A DNA stretch of 64,000 nucleotides, taken from NCBI GenBank assembly GCA_030549775.1, contig CM060172.1:125539122-125603121 (forward strand). Reading direction: 5' to 3'. The notes under the pieces are model-generated. The model did not search any database and had not been told where the DNA came from. It saw nothing but the letters and a program-made list of their open reading frames with translations. This stretch comes from Tamarix chinensis (lineage: Eukaryota > Streptophyta > Magnoliopsida > Caryophyllales > Tamaricaceae). Positions within the stretch are counted from its first letter, which is position 1; every line of letters begins with the position of its first letter. Position numbers and translations under genes: made by a program. Positions 25,245 to 37,463 of this stretch are shown piece after piece.

Positions 25245-28204
25245 TATATCAAAATTTTGTTTTATTAATATTCATAATTTTATTGTTAATTTTTTTTCAT
25301 TTTAAAATATAATACCATTATTGTTAGTAGATAATATTATTAAATAAAATTAATTAATAATAATTAAAATTAATAATTATAATCATTAGTTTATATTATT
25401 TACTAACAATACATAACTAATATAGTAATTAATATTATTTACTAGCAATGGTTGATAAGTATTGTCATTAATATTATTTATTGTTGGATCTAATAATAAT
25501 AATAATTAATTTTTATACTAATAAAATTGTAAATAATACTATTTATTAATAATATTTATTTAAATAAGTAAATTCTAAATTCATATACACTTGCACCGTA
25601 AATCACGCCTGCTCCCTCAAATTTTTTTCCTTCTGAAATTGATTATACGTTTAAAGTCAATGGTCATAGGTTCTTTGCGTTCTTTAATTTCTTCTTTTTT
25701 ATGTTTTTTTATAAAACTCTAAGTAAACACACTCTTATGATTAATTTAGATTGGGGTGAATAAATGTAAAAGTAAACATTAAAAATTAATATAGATGAAG
25801 GGAATAAAGGTAAATTGATTTTTTCGGATGATGTAAACTTAACTTGGATGAATTAGTGTGAATGGTGTTTTAATTTCATTTTGCTTGAGGTGATTAAAAG
25901 TTAAAAAAATAAAATAAATGATACTTTTACCCAAAGTTCTTTCTATAACTCATATTAGGGTGAGGATCTGTCTGTCTAATTAGGTGAAAATTTATTCATT
26001 TTTTTCCTTCACTCCATTACCCTTCAAATTTAAGGTTAGTAAAAATGAGATAAAATTGGGATGAATAAATAAAAATATTTTAACCATCATTAACCTAGGT
26101 GGACATTTTTATGTTTGTATCCAAATGGAGTGAACAAAGGTGAATTCTTTAATTCACCCTAATTTATCCCAAAACAAATAGGTTATTAAAGTACATCAAA
26201 CAATGTTGAAATTTTAGAAACACTCACTTTTTTTTGGGATACCATAAAATGGATTATAATATGTTTTCCATCAATTTCATAGTATTTCATCACCATTTTG
26301 TCTTTAACTGGTGTTAGTGGAGGGTTTAATAAAATTATGAGATAGAAGTTGTAGTAGTTTTTTTTTAGTTCATAAGGGACCTATAGGAGTAACAACAAAT
26401 CACTATAAAGTTGTGTAATACTAAGAAAAGGACAATTCAAACCAAAGATATTCTATCTGCACGACTTAAGCCTCAACAATCAGGCTATGACCTCGCCGCT
26501 AACATACAATTGGTGTTCAATGTGTGTGTGTGTAGGAGATATCCAATAATAATCTCTCGATGGAGAAAACTTTAAAACTTTTAATTTAAAACGTTAGATA
26601 AAAAATGAATGATTGAAATAAAAAGAATATTGCTACATTTGAAGAAATTATCTCCAATGGGTGAAGAAAGCTGCCCTTAGTGAATAGTAGAGGTGTTTAT
26701 AGATCGGATATTTTGAAATAATAATAAAAACTTCGGACATCCGCATCTTTGGATGATAAATAATGTTACATAGGTATGAGAATGGGGACGAAAAAACGTT
26801 GACAAGGAGACATGGGAATATGATAATTTTTAAAAAAGATTTATGAAGTATATTTGTATATATTTTAAAGAAACAAAGATAAGGAACCAAAACAAGGAAA
26901 AACAATCAAACAAAGTTCTAGTGTATCCATGATCACAAATAATTCATCAGACAATATAAACTTTTAAACAAATCACAAGTAATAAATATAAGATAAAATA
27001 TTCTCTGATCGAAAGATCTTAAATCAATCCAATTTGAACTGATATGATCTAATGATTTGATTCAAGTTTTCAATTATATTATATTCAATTAGTAATTCCA
27101 TATTCCTAATAATATTTAAATATTTAATAATAGTATTAATTAAAAGGTATAAAATTTACTAACAATAACTAATTTTTAGAATATATATGCATAAATGTAT
27201 ATCATTTATCAAATCATATATTATTTGAATTTTTTGAATCATATATCCATTTTGTTATATTTTTTGTTGATTAGATCAATTATTTGATTTAAAAAAGAAT
27301 TTGATTGATTATTTAATTTTTCAGATCAGATTGATTCGGATATTAGATCATATTAATAATATTAATGGATAGAATAAATTAATGTAAGTAGCTCAGAAAA
27401 CTATAATATTTAAGTATTAGAACAAAAAATATGACGAATGTTTTTATAAATATTATATTTTTATGTTTTAAGTTAAGAACCTAATTTCAGGGACGAAAGG
27501 CTTCCAATAAATAAATACTAACTATTATAATTATTTTAAAAATATATAATATTTAACTGACGGGAAAAAATAGCTTTTTCATTCATATTATGTATCTATA
27601 TTTTATGATATTAATAGGTAAAAAAACTACTCTAAATAATTCAGAAAATTATAGATAATTTTTAATTCTGTAAGGACGAATAATTTACAGCCCTCATGAC
27701 CCTCCATGTTGCTGGGACTCCCACTATCAATGGCCATGGACCTACCATATTGCTGTTCGTCTCCCACTGTCATTTATCCATCAGACCGTCTTTATCATGG
27801 CAAAAGGAATCCATAATTTCGTTGACTTTGAATGATAAGTTGCACCCATTAGTAAAAAGGCTTGAGAACTGAGATATTTAATCAAGCCACGGACAATACC
27901 GAACATGCAAGAGGTCGTTCTATAGGAATAGTATTAAAATCTAGGCAAAATTCACATGAGAAAGGGTAGCAGACAAACTGGCTGGCTTTGGCCATGTTAT
28001 CTCATCTGAGTTCATGTACAGTGATGTCACTCCTGATGACTGTAGGGGTGCAGCGTTCCCAATAACCATTTATGATTTACCGTAATCTCTAAATTTTGGG
28101 GGGGGGGGAGGCTGCATCTTAAATTTAAAGGGCGAGGCTGATTGTGCACAATTTGGATATTTTCTGTAGCATTCAATCTGTAACCCCAGAATTGTAGTTA
28201 TGCC
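25245..28204. other. Unassigned AT-rich DNA
   Basis: No gene is seen. 25350-25560 is nearly pure A+T made of TAATAATATTATTTA words. 26519-26532 is a short (TG)n run. 28100-28109 is a G homopolymer. 25740-26170 has ggggtgaataaa-like words in both orientations and may be another eroded inverted-repeat element. Confidence 0.35.
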
Positions 28205-28212
28205 ACTTCAAG
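28205..28212 (+). repeat. Target site duplication, left copy (ACTTCAAG)
   Basis: Directly abuts the left terminal inverted repeat. The identical eight bases abut the right repeat at 52942-52949, 24.7 kb away. Confidence 0.8.
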
Positions 28213-28453
28213 GGAGCCAAATACCAAAATTGTCCATTTAATATTATCAAACACTAAAAAAAATCCTTCCGACTAAAAACTAGCTAAAATAATTCCTTCA
28301 TTAGTCCTAAAGTAACAATATTTTTAGTTCAGAGTAAACAATTCTAACCATTAGGCGTATTTCAATAACAGCTCCACAAACATACTTAATAAATAGGCGT
28401 GTTTCAATATTTTCATGTGAGAAAAAAAAACAAGTGACTAGGTGTTTCTATGG
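28213..28453 (+). repeat. Left terminal inverted repeat
   Basis: It begins GGAGCCAAATACCAAAAT and runs through TTAGGCGTATTTCAATAA, ATAGGCGTGTTTCAATATT, TTCATGTGAGAAAA and GTGACTAGGTGTTTCTAT. Each block is matched in order by the reverse complement of 52700-52941. It contains an inner direct repeat of AGGCGTRTTTCAATA. Confidence 0.8.
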
Positions 28454-28608
28454 GATGGAGCATGTGAACAAATGATGAAGCATGTTGTAGAAATGATGGG
28501 GGTATAGTGTACAAATGATTGGCATAGTATAAAAATAATGAGATATGGTATAGAAATGATGTGGCTTGGTATTTAAATGATAGTCCATGGTGTAGAATGA
28601 TGAGTTAT
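28454..28608 (+). repeat. 21-bp minisatellite, segment 1
   Basis: Degenerate copies of an AAATGATGGGGYATGGTGTAN unit. The segment is cut at 28608 by the LTR insertion and continues at 32482. Confidence 0.75.
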
Positions 28609-30063
28609 TGTAATACCTTAAAATTCTAGAACCTAGAACTTAATAAATTAATCCTCATTGGGATAGTTAAACATTTTTTTTACTATCAAATTAATAGTTT
28701 TGTGACTTTAGACTTATAAAAATGAATGTGATAATTTAATAATGAAAATAAATATTTTATTATTTTATCATACTCTTTTTATTTAAATAAATTTCCAAAC
28801 TCATATTTTACTAAAATTACCCTCCTAAATTAATATCTTAAATTTTAAGTAAACTAAATTATTAAAATAATTTAACCATCTAATTAATTAAATACCCAAA
28901 CTCCCAAAAATTATTTTTATCTTTTTTCCTTATTCCTTCTCCTTTTCATTCCTTTTTCTTTTTCCTCCCTTATTCCCCTTTAGGCCACCCCAATCCACTT
29001 CCCCATTCCCTCCCTTCGCACTGTCCAGCCTTCATCACCCTATCCCCCCTTTTTTTCCTTCCTTTTCCCCCCGGCTAGGCCAACTTAGCAGCCCCCCTCT
29101 TCTTCGTACGAGCTAGTCCACCTTTTTTTCCTTTTCTTTTCTTCTTCCTCGGCTCGACCGGCCAACCCCCTCCTCCTTTCTTTTTCTTCTTCTTCTTCCT
29201 CCCCTCCTGCCTTCGACCATGTGCGCCTGCACTAACTAGCCTTCCCTCTCCCTCTCTCCCCCGTTCCTTTCCTTTCCTTTTCCAACATCAACCTCCCTTG
29301 CTCGCGTGCACCCTCTCCCTACCATTTTCTTTCCCCTGACACCTGCAGGACTACACCCTACAACCATTGTGTCGGCTGCCACCCCTGACCGGCAGCCGCC
29401 TACCCCCACTCCCTTGTCCTCTTCTCCACCCCTCCTCTATAAGCCCCCTCTCGTCACCCTTCTTTCCCTTCTTTTTCCTCTGCCCAGCACCCCCCAAAAC
29501 CATCCTCTACTGCCCTTTCAAATGCAACCCCATCCTCTATCGTGCCTTGCCACCATCTAAACCTCCACCCACCCTCTTCCTTACACTACCCTCTACCAAA
29601 CAAGATCCATCCCCGCCTCTAACTCCCCCTACTCATGCAAAGTAGGAAGCTCGAGCTGCCCTTTACATCCTATCACCACCCCTCGCGCCGCCTTGTGCTG
29701 CCTCCTCCGTCGTGATCACCACCCCCACTACCTCTCTCTCTACCCAAAAGTCCTTCCCCTACCTCCCCGTACCCTCCCTTTCCTTTTTCTCCCTCTCCTT
29801 CCCCCTCCTTTCCTCTCCTCCACATTCATCCACCGCCGCCATGGCATGCCACCACCACCACCACTATAACCCCCTCTGATCCAAGAACCCTACCGCCTCA
29901 CAACCACCACTTCCCTTCCTATTTTCCAACCCCAAAGTTTCATCTTTCTAAACCACCACCACCTCCACATCCCTATTCTTCTACCACTGCCATGCCCTAC
30001 CGCCGCCCCTGGCTGTGCCTTAACCGTTGTTTTTACTTAAATATAATTTATTTTATCTAGTCT

Positions 30064-30065
<2 letters not shown>

Positions 30066-30096
<31 letters not shown>

Positions 30097-30182
30097 GTAG
30101 TATTAGTATCATTACTATTACTAACCTTATTATTATTAAGATTATTATGATTAAGATTATTATTATTATCATTACTATTATT
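30066..30182 (+). repeat. (ATT)n microsatellite, imperfect
   Basis: Runs of TTA/ATT triplets with interruptions, inside the family C solo LTR. Confidence 0.9.
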
Positions 30183-31454
30183 AGTCCTTTACTAATAATT
30201 AGTTAGGGGATAATAAAAGAAAAAGGAGTAAGATGGAAGTTAATATTAGTGTTCCACTCTTATAGGTGAATCATACCCTTCCCTTAAGGAGGCATAGGAT
30301 TCATGCTCCAAGCCAAGTGTCCATTTAAGTAAGGATGTGGTTAAGCCAAATTCTATGGTTATGTGTTCATGGGTGTTTTGGTTATATGCTCATATCATAT
30401 GTGGGTATGGACTAAATACCTGTAGTGAAGCTTGCCATACATGGAGCTAAGGTAAATGATATATGTGTTATGGGTGATATGACTTATTTTTTTATGATAT
30501 GCCTTATGTATTGTTGCCCTAATATGACATGCATGCTAGTAGGTTGTAGCGGTATGATAAAATTGTGGGGAGTTGAAAGAAATAAAAAGGGTGGAATGAT
30601 TAGGGAGAAGTGAGAAAAGCCTAAGTACCTTATGATTTATGGGTGACCAAATAAAAGGATGATAGAAATAAAATGAAGGATTGGAGTAAATCTTGCATGG
30701 GAAGCATAAGGTTTGCATGGGGTGGTTAACCTTTGCATGGGGGTAATGCTTATGTGGGAAAAGGTGATCTAAAGGTTAAGCATAATGAAGGAGGAGTGTT
30801 TTGGGTAGTTGGAGTCCATGGGTGAAAAATAGTACGTTAGTTGTTAGAAGTGTGCATGAAAGGCTTATATAGGGTTTGTGGGGAAACCTTAAGTGGGAAA
30901 AGTGTGTGGAGAGGTTGATGGTGAGTGGGAGGAGTAAGGATTGAGACTAGGAGGGTGTACAATGAAGAGGGATGAGTCAAATGGAAATAAGGGTAGAGTG
31001 TGTGTGGATAAAGGTGATGGCATAAAGAAAGGATAAGTACTAGGATTTTGGGGTGGCCAACTAGGGCTTCACTATCGCATGTGAAGGGAAATAGGTAGGG
31101 TTATGATGTTTGGGTTTGTGTTGAGTGATGTGATGGGTTGGAACAAGAGGGGAGTATGGGCCAGGTATAATGAGGAGAGGTTAGGGCCACATAGGCTAAG
31201 TTAGGGTTTTTTGAGGGGGAAACCCTAACGAGTGATGGTGAGCCAAGGTAGAGAGATGGGTAAGGGGACCTATACCCACATGTATGGGGGATTGGATTCA
31301 TGATGAGTAGGGGAAGTGGCATTAGAGACCTTGAGGTCTTGGGGAGTGTAGAGGTCCCAAGATATGGGACTGGGTCATTCATGAGTCTAGGATATGAGTC
31401 GAACGTCCTTGAAGGGCATGCATGTCTGGTTGGGGTTACGTGTGTATTAAGACA

Positions 31455-31845
31455 CGAGTAAAGCACTAATTACTTAAAGTGAAAAATTATTGAGCCAAGT
31501 CCATGTTAGATTGTTTTCTAGTCCACCAGCTATAATAGTGGCCAGGAGCCTTCTTGCCCTAGAGTAAGTTCCGATCCACCAGCTATAACAATAGCCATGA
31601 GTATTTTTTTCCTGGAATATCATTTTCCGTCCACCAGCTATAATAGTGGGTGTTCTAAGCTCGATAAACCAAACTTTGTATGGTAATAAATCACAGAAAA
31701 TACACTGACTACTTACAATGGAACACCACGTGATTCGGGGCCAAGTTAGGATACTTTTCAGTCCATTGACTATGATAGTGGCCAGGCACGTTTTACCGTG
31801 GAGTATCATTTCTGGTACACTAGCTATAATAGTGGGATTCCCGCA
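31455..31845 (+). repeat. Hairpin array of family C LTR
   Basis: Block one opens with ACTAATTACTTAAAGTG and has three CCACCAGCTATAATAGTGG-type words (about 31518, 31576 and 31632; the second is damaged). Block two opens with ACTGACTACTTACAATGG and has two more (about 31760 and 31816). Each block closes with ATAGTGGG. The layout matches the young LARD, where each block has four words. Confidence 0.65.
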
Positions 31846-32481
31846 CTTACGTGGATATAATACATGAGATATTTAAAGATGAAAATAATGGCATGTTTCT
31901 TAATAATGATGGTGAACCTAAATGAAGTATTGTATGCATCATTTTCCTATTTGCACTTGCATGGTCTTAGACATATGGTTACCTTACTCAATACACAACA
32001 TATTGATAGCCCCTTTCATGGGTGTTTCTCAATCCCACAAGCAGCGGCCCCTCTTGAGTTTATGTAGATAGGAGATAATGCCTATAATGACTTTGATGCT
32101 TACGATGCTATGGGCAGGATTGAGTGATAGCATGTTGTACTTGTCATGGGGTTCGAGAGGGTGTTGTCCAGACTTGCCTTTACCTTATTTTCTTATCGAT
32201 GTATTCACTGTTTTATTTCCCCCATAGTGGTGCTATTGTACTTGTTTTTATTTCTGTATCAACTCTAACATTTGCACACTCTGTTTTATTTATGAAATAT
32301 TGGAAGTATTATGGTTTTATTTACTACTCGAATTAATGCCTTCAAAGTTTCTAGCCTTATGGTTGGTATGAGATTAGTCGGGGGCCAGTCTTGTGCTGAT
32401 CACGGTGGTAGCACCTCCTATTTTAGTGTATGGTTTTCTTTATAACAAAAAAATTTGAATGTAAATTTTGGGGATGTTACA

Positions 32482-33065
32482 GGTATGGTGTACAAATGAT
32501 GGGATATCGTGTATAAATAATGGGGCATAGTGTATAAATAATGGGATATGGTGTTTAAATGATAGGGTATGGTCTACAAATGATGGGACATGGTGTAGAA
32601 ATGATGAGGTATGGTATTAAAATAATAGGATATGGTTTTTAAATGATGAAGCGTGATGTTCAAATGATGGGGCATGGTGTATAAATGATGGGGAGAAGTG
32701 TATAAATGATGGGGAGCGGTGTAGATATGACAGGGTATGATGAACAAATGATGGGGCATGGTTTAGAAATGGTGGGGTATAGTAAATAAATGAGGGGATA
32801 TGGTGTAAAAATGAGGAGTTATGGTGTATAAATGATGGGGCATGGTGTACAAATGATGGGATACGGTGTTCAAATTATGGGAAATGGTATATAAATGATG
32901 GGGTATGGTATTCAATGATAGTGTGTAGAAATGAAGGAGTATGGTGAAGAAATGATGAGATATAGTGTGTACAAATGATTAAGCATGGTATAGAATTGAT
33001 GGAGCATAGTATTCAAATGATGGGTCATAATGTAGAAATGATGGGGTATGGTGTATGAATGATGG
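32482..33065 (+). repeat. 21-bp minisatellite, segment 2 (main array)
   Basis: About 27 units of a 21-base repeat, for example ...AATGATGGGACATGGTGTAG... and ...AATGATGAGGTATGGTATTA.... Because 21 is a multiple of three, one minus-strand frame stays open (32574-32759) and reads as a PHHLYTM-type heptad. No start context or domain suggests it is translated. Confidence 0.85.
33061..33065 (+). repeat. Target site duplication of the LARD, left copy (GATGG)
   Basis: Identical to 43358-43362. Five bases is the usual length for gypsy-type integration. Confidence 0.9.
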
Positions 33066-34331
33066 TGTAATACCCCGGATTTTGAAACCTAATTTTATTA
33101 AGCCTAATGATTTTATTAGCGTAATTTGATGTAAATATTTAATTATTTTAATTTCGATTCGTTTTATGGATTTATCGACGTTTTCGAATTCATATTTGAA
33201 TTTAATTAATTGTTGTCGTTGCGAACCATTTTAGATGAATTCGTTCACGACCATGATTTTATTATATTCTTATGATTTCGATTTTCGGTTAAAAATATAT
33301 ATTTTCGTTCTTTCTCGTGTTTTGATTTTAATATTTTAGATTCGTTTTCGATTATAACTTCGTCGTGTGATTACGACTTTATTTTGGAGTTATATTTCGT
33401 TAACGAAATATATTATTTAAATTATAAAATTTCGGTTTAAATAGTTAAAGTTATTTTAATAATTTTATCCGTAGAAAATATTTCCGACTTTAAATTTATT
33501 CGTTTTTAAAAATCATTAATATGTTCGGGAAGTTTTAAATTAAAAAGATTTTCGGAGTTTATTTGTGAATTTCTTTCCAGAATTAATTTTCTTCCGTTTT
33601 ACGATTTTTGGTTTACGGAAAATCGATTTCGGGAATTATTTAAATTAGTCTCGGTTTATTAGAATTTAATTTAAATATTTACTTTTATGCTTTTAAATAT
33701 TATTTCGAGGTCTTATAATATATTTCCGTAAATAATACAAATTTTTATGTTCGTTGGTAAGTTTTTCCGAAAATGTTTCCGAAATTCTTTATATAGCTTT
33801 TTATTAATTTTAAGCTTTCGGAATCTTATTAAATAATTTTTGTTTAATGAATTTTAGATAAAATATTCCATTAATAATTTTATACTTTTAGTATTTATTT
33901 TATATGTGTATTTAAAAAAAAAAACCCGAGCCCTACCCGACCGGTGCCCGACCCCCCCTCTTCTTTTCCTTTTCTCTTCTTCTCTTTCTCTTCTCTTCTC
34001 TTCTCTCCTTCCCGTGCTCCCTATTTTCTGCGCCAGAAACCCCAGCCCCGACCTCCTCCTCCCTGCTCCTCCTTCGTCGATCGCTCGCCAGCCACCGCCG
34101 GCCACAACGGGCGACGCGACTGACCGCCACGAGCCGCGCCCAGCAGCCACGCACAGCAGCCGAAGAAGGCGGCAGCAACCGCGCGCTGCAACAGCGACGA
34201 GCAGCAAATGCAGGCTGCGCCGCCACCGCCCAGCCACCGTCGACATCTCCCGACCACCGGCGAGCCACCCCCGGTCCCCGACGAAGCTTATCCAGCCTTC
34301 CTTTGCTCCGATTTCGTTGATTTTCGTTTGG

Positions 34332-34339
34332 TATAAATA
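34332..34339 (+). promoter_or_regulatory. TATA box of the LARD 5' LTR (TATAAATA)
   Basis: Context GTTTGGTATAAATATCCG lies just downstream of the pyrimidine-rich block and is conserved in the old solo LTR at 4398-4405. The copy in the 3' LTR is at 40241-40248. Confidence 0.6.
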
Positions 34340-34545
34340 TCCGAAAACCCTAATATTAATTTGATTAATTGAGTGTGATTTAGCTTGTGATAAGCTAAAT
34401 TAATTGTTTAATTATGTATATATGTGCTGTGAGATTGATTTGGATATGTTAATTGTATGGTTTGTGTTGGAAATTTGGGAAATTGAATTTTAGGCCGGGT
34501 TATGCCCAAATTTTTCGGATCCGACCAATTTGGCGATTTTGGATA

Positions 34546-35450
34546 AATTGATTATACAATATGTTTTTAAATGTATTTAATTTCATGTCGGAACCGTCAA
34601 TTTGAGAAATTTATACGTAATCAATCGGAATTTGATTTCTAGGTCAAAATTCGTGTGTATTGAAATTGGGTTGCGTAATTGAGTCGTTCCGCTCAATTGA
34701 TTTTACAATATCGTTTGAAATGTGTTTAATTTCATATCGGAAGTGTTGATTTGGGAAAATGGTACGTAATTAATCGGAATTGGATTTTTAGGTCAAATTT
34801 CTTGCGGAACTAAATTGGATTGTGTAATCGGGCCGTTTTATTCAATTGACTATACAATTTATATTAGAATATATTTAATTTCATTTCCGAACCATCAATT
34901 TATATATTTTAGCAAGAATTTATCGGATTTGCGTTACGGGCTCAAAAACCCTAATTGTGCTAAATTGGGTATTTCTTTTAGCGGTTTTGATCAATTGATT
35001 ATTTGATATGTTATAAAATGTGTTTAATTGCATTTCTAAACATTCAATTTAATTAAATTAATAGAATTCAACCGAATCGCATTTTCGGGCCTAAAACCCT
35101 AGATTTCAAGTGAGATTATGAAATTGGTTATTTGTATAATTGTTTTTCTAAAATTAAATTTGTAGAAATAGTTGAAATGATCCTAATTGCTTTCTAATAC
35201 CTTTAATTGGAATTAATTGATTTGAATTACCTGAGTTTGTGTCGTGGGCTTTAAAACCCTAATTTTGAAAACGGATCATCTTGAATTGGTTAATCGGAAT
35301 ATTGTTTTGTTGAAACTGATTATCTAGATTTATCTAAAATTAGTGTAATTGTGTTTTGAAACTATCAATTTGAGGTAATCGAAGTGATTTGGTCGATTTG
35401 TAGTTTAGGCATTAAAAACCCTAATCTTAGGGGATTATTTTATAAATTGA
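34546..35450 (+). repeat. About 149-bp tandem repeats in the LARD 5' LTR
   Basis: The anchor AATTGATTATACAATA (and variants) begins at 34546, 34695, 34844 and 34993, exactly 149 bases apart each time. Less regular copies follow near 35122, 35284 and 35445. Each unit also carries TTTAATTTCAT, a CCGTCAATTT-type word, a TCGGAATTGATTTCTAGGTC-type word and often AAACCCTA. The 3' LTR has the same array, first anchor at 40455. Confidence 0.8.
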
Positions 35451-36057
35451 TTTTGCTGTGTCTTTTATCTAATCTATTTCTGTATTTGGGTTTTAAATCA
35501 TTTGATTTATATTTTAGTCTTAAATCTTAATAGAGCTATGCTCTTGAGTCCTGAGTTTTGGACGCGTTTCCCAAGAAAGATCGTTTGTGTTTATTTAATT
35601 AGAATATGTGAATTATTAATTGATAAGATAGTTTCTAACCTAGTTATGATTTCTATCGGCGATCTAGGAAAACTTTCTCGTGGATTGTCGAGCTTTCGAT
35701 AGCTCTCCCTCCTTCTCAATTTGCTTAGCTAGCTTCGGGTTGAGGTAATTCATTACTTACCTTTACTTATGGTAGAATCTGGATGTATTTCTGTTCCGAG
35801 TGGAGGGTGATGACTATGCTTATTGATCATTTAATCCTGTCCAGTGTATGCTGTTTTCTGTGTGGAAATTTTATGTATGTATGAGTTCATAGCCCTAATA
35901 CCAATGTATGTTAGTATGACGTTGAATATGGTATGTATTTGAGTATGTGAATGGTTGAGTATGGATTTGAAACTATTTGATACTCTATGCTGTATCCTTA
36001 TGTCAAAGAATTATTCATGTGGGTCTGATTTATGGTCGGTTAAAATCCTTGAATAAG

Positions 36058-36630
36058 ATACTAATAACTTAAAGTGAAAGATCACGCGAGTTGGGCCGAG
36101 GTGTAGGGTCCGTTCCACCGGACGATAATAGTGGCTCGGGTGTGTTGTCCCCGAGAGGTGCTTCAAGCCGTTCCACCGGTTCAGAATAGTGGCTCGGGAG
36201 CGTTTTGCCCTGAGAGGTGTAGAGTCCGTTCCACCGAACGATAATAGTGGCTCAGGTGACTTGTCCCTGAGAGGTGCTTCAGTCCGTTCCACCGGATTAA
36301 GAATAGTGGGGCCCTATACTCATCGTGAAAAAGAATATGGTATGAATTAAGTAATGAATAAGACACTAATTATTTAAAGTGGAAGATTACGTGAGTCAGG
36401 ACCAGGTGTAGGATCCGTTCCACCGGATGATAATAGTGGCTCGGGTGTGTTGTCCCCGAGAGGTGCTTCAAGCCGTTCCACCGGTTCAGAATAGTGGCTC
36501 AGGAGCGTTTTGCCCTGAGAGGTGTAGGATCCGTTCCACCGGATGATAATAGTGGCTCGGGTGTGTTGTCCCCGAGAGGTGCTTCAGACCGTTCCACCGG
36601 TTTAAGAATAGTGGGGTCCCTGAACTCATC
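36058..36630 (+). repeat. Two-block hairpin array in the LARD 5' LTR
   Basis: Eight copies of CCGTTCCACCGG (one with a base change) lie in two blocks of four. Each block opens with ACTAAT-ACTTAAAGTG-like text and closes with AGAATAGTGGGG. Between copies are small inverted repeats: CTCGGG...CCCGAG (36135-36155, 36440-36460, 36556-36576), CTCAGG...CCTGAG (36251-36271, 36498-36519) and CTCGGG...CCTGAG (36193-36214). The stem stays paired although its bases change. The copy in the 3' LTR spans about 41967-42539. Confidence 0.8.
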
Positions 36631-37451
36631 GTAAATAAATAAAATCAGATGTAATAGTGATTATTATCAGATCGTTGGATTGATGTTGTTTAGCATGCGA
36701 TCGTGATTTCTCGTACGCTTATATCTTATGTGTTGTTATGCCTCGTAATGTAATCATAAGTATGAATCCGTGATCCTGTGTTTTGTTGTATGTAATGCTT
36801 GTATAATTGAGCATGAGAATTGTAAGCTAGAGTCTTTCATATCTTATGTGTTTTATGCTTCCTTCCATGAGTTTGGTAGTATTGATTTACTCAGTACCGG
36901 ACCCGTACTGATGCTACCTTGATTGAATGGGTCCTGTGATGATCCACTGATGGTGGGGAGCAGACTTCTTGTGCAGGTTTGAGTTCAGATATTGTTTTGG
37001 GTGGAAGACTTGGCTTGAGAGAGTAGGCAATCCGGAATTTGATATATCGGGATTTGTCTTATTTAACTGTATTTGCATTTGGAATTCTTAAGTATTGTAT
37101 TTAAAATTCAAGGGTATTGTAATTAACTTTTAATTTATCGTACTCTGATAAGCTTTTAAAATTCGGATTTATTTCACAGGTTCCGCTGATCAATTCAGCG
37201 ATGATTTTATTTAGTGAATTGATTCATTTGCCATCTGTCTGTGGATATCTCCTTGTGGGAGTTTATCCTTACGGCATTGATGTTTGAAGTTTTATTTGAT
37301 AGGTTTTAGCCTTGCATCTAGCATAAGATAGATGGTGGACATTTATCTTGTGTTAGATGTGGCGGTAACATTCCCCAAATTCTCTCCTAGCTTCCGCTTT
37401 ATCCTTTCAAAAATTTTTTTTTCAGGAGTGAATTTTGGGGGTGTTACAAGT

Positions 37452-37463
37452 TGGTATCAGAGC
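37452..37463 (+). other. LARD primer-binding site (TGGTATCAGAGC)
   Basis: Perfect complement to the 3' end of plant initiator tRNA-Met, placed three bases after the 5' LTR. It primes minus-strand DNA synthesis in many plant LTR elements. Confidence 0.92.

Larger units (their letters stand above)
28609..32481 (+). mobile_element. Solo LTR, family C
   Basis: It begins TGTAATACC and ends TTTTGGGGATGTTACA, and is flanked by near-identical 5-bp words GTTAT (28604-28608) and GGTAT (32482-32486). Inside, in order, are an AT-rich start, a pyrimidine-rich block of about 1.1 kb (28920-30050) with Pro/Ser-rich open frames, an ATT-rich microsatellite, and a two-block hairpin array (31455-31845). There is no internal region, so it is a solo LTR of about 3.9 kb. 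Confidence 0.8.
33066..37448 (+). repeat. LARD 5' LTR
   Basis: It starts TGTAATACCCCGG and ends TTTTGGGGGTGTTACA. Order of parts: AT-rich upstream region; pyrimidine-rich block with GC-rich text (about 33930-34300); TATA box (34332); an array of about 149-bp repeats (34546-35450); the hairpin array (36058-36630); a block with ACTCAGTACCGGACCCGTAC (36889-36908); and the end. If transcription starts just after the TATA box, about 3.1 kb of the LTR is transcribed leader. The open frames at 33854-34364 on both strands come from the skewed block and are not credible genes. Confidence 0.92.

Noticed and set aside
25740..26170. Inverted-repeat element with ggggtgaataaa ends
   Set aside because: Similarity between the two sides is short and AT-rich; ends and target duplication could not be shown.
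32482..33065. CRISPR-like array
   Set aside because: Units are contiguous 21-mers without unique spacers, in plant DNA; it is a minisatellite.
33854..34364. Overlapping open frames of 130, 152 and 111 codons on both strands of the LARD LTR, repeated at 39763-40273
   Set aside because: They lie in a strongly skewed CT/GC-rich LTR block, overlap on opposite strands, lack domains, and are alike in both LTRs only because the element is young.
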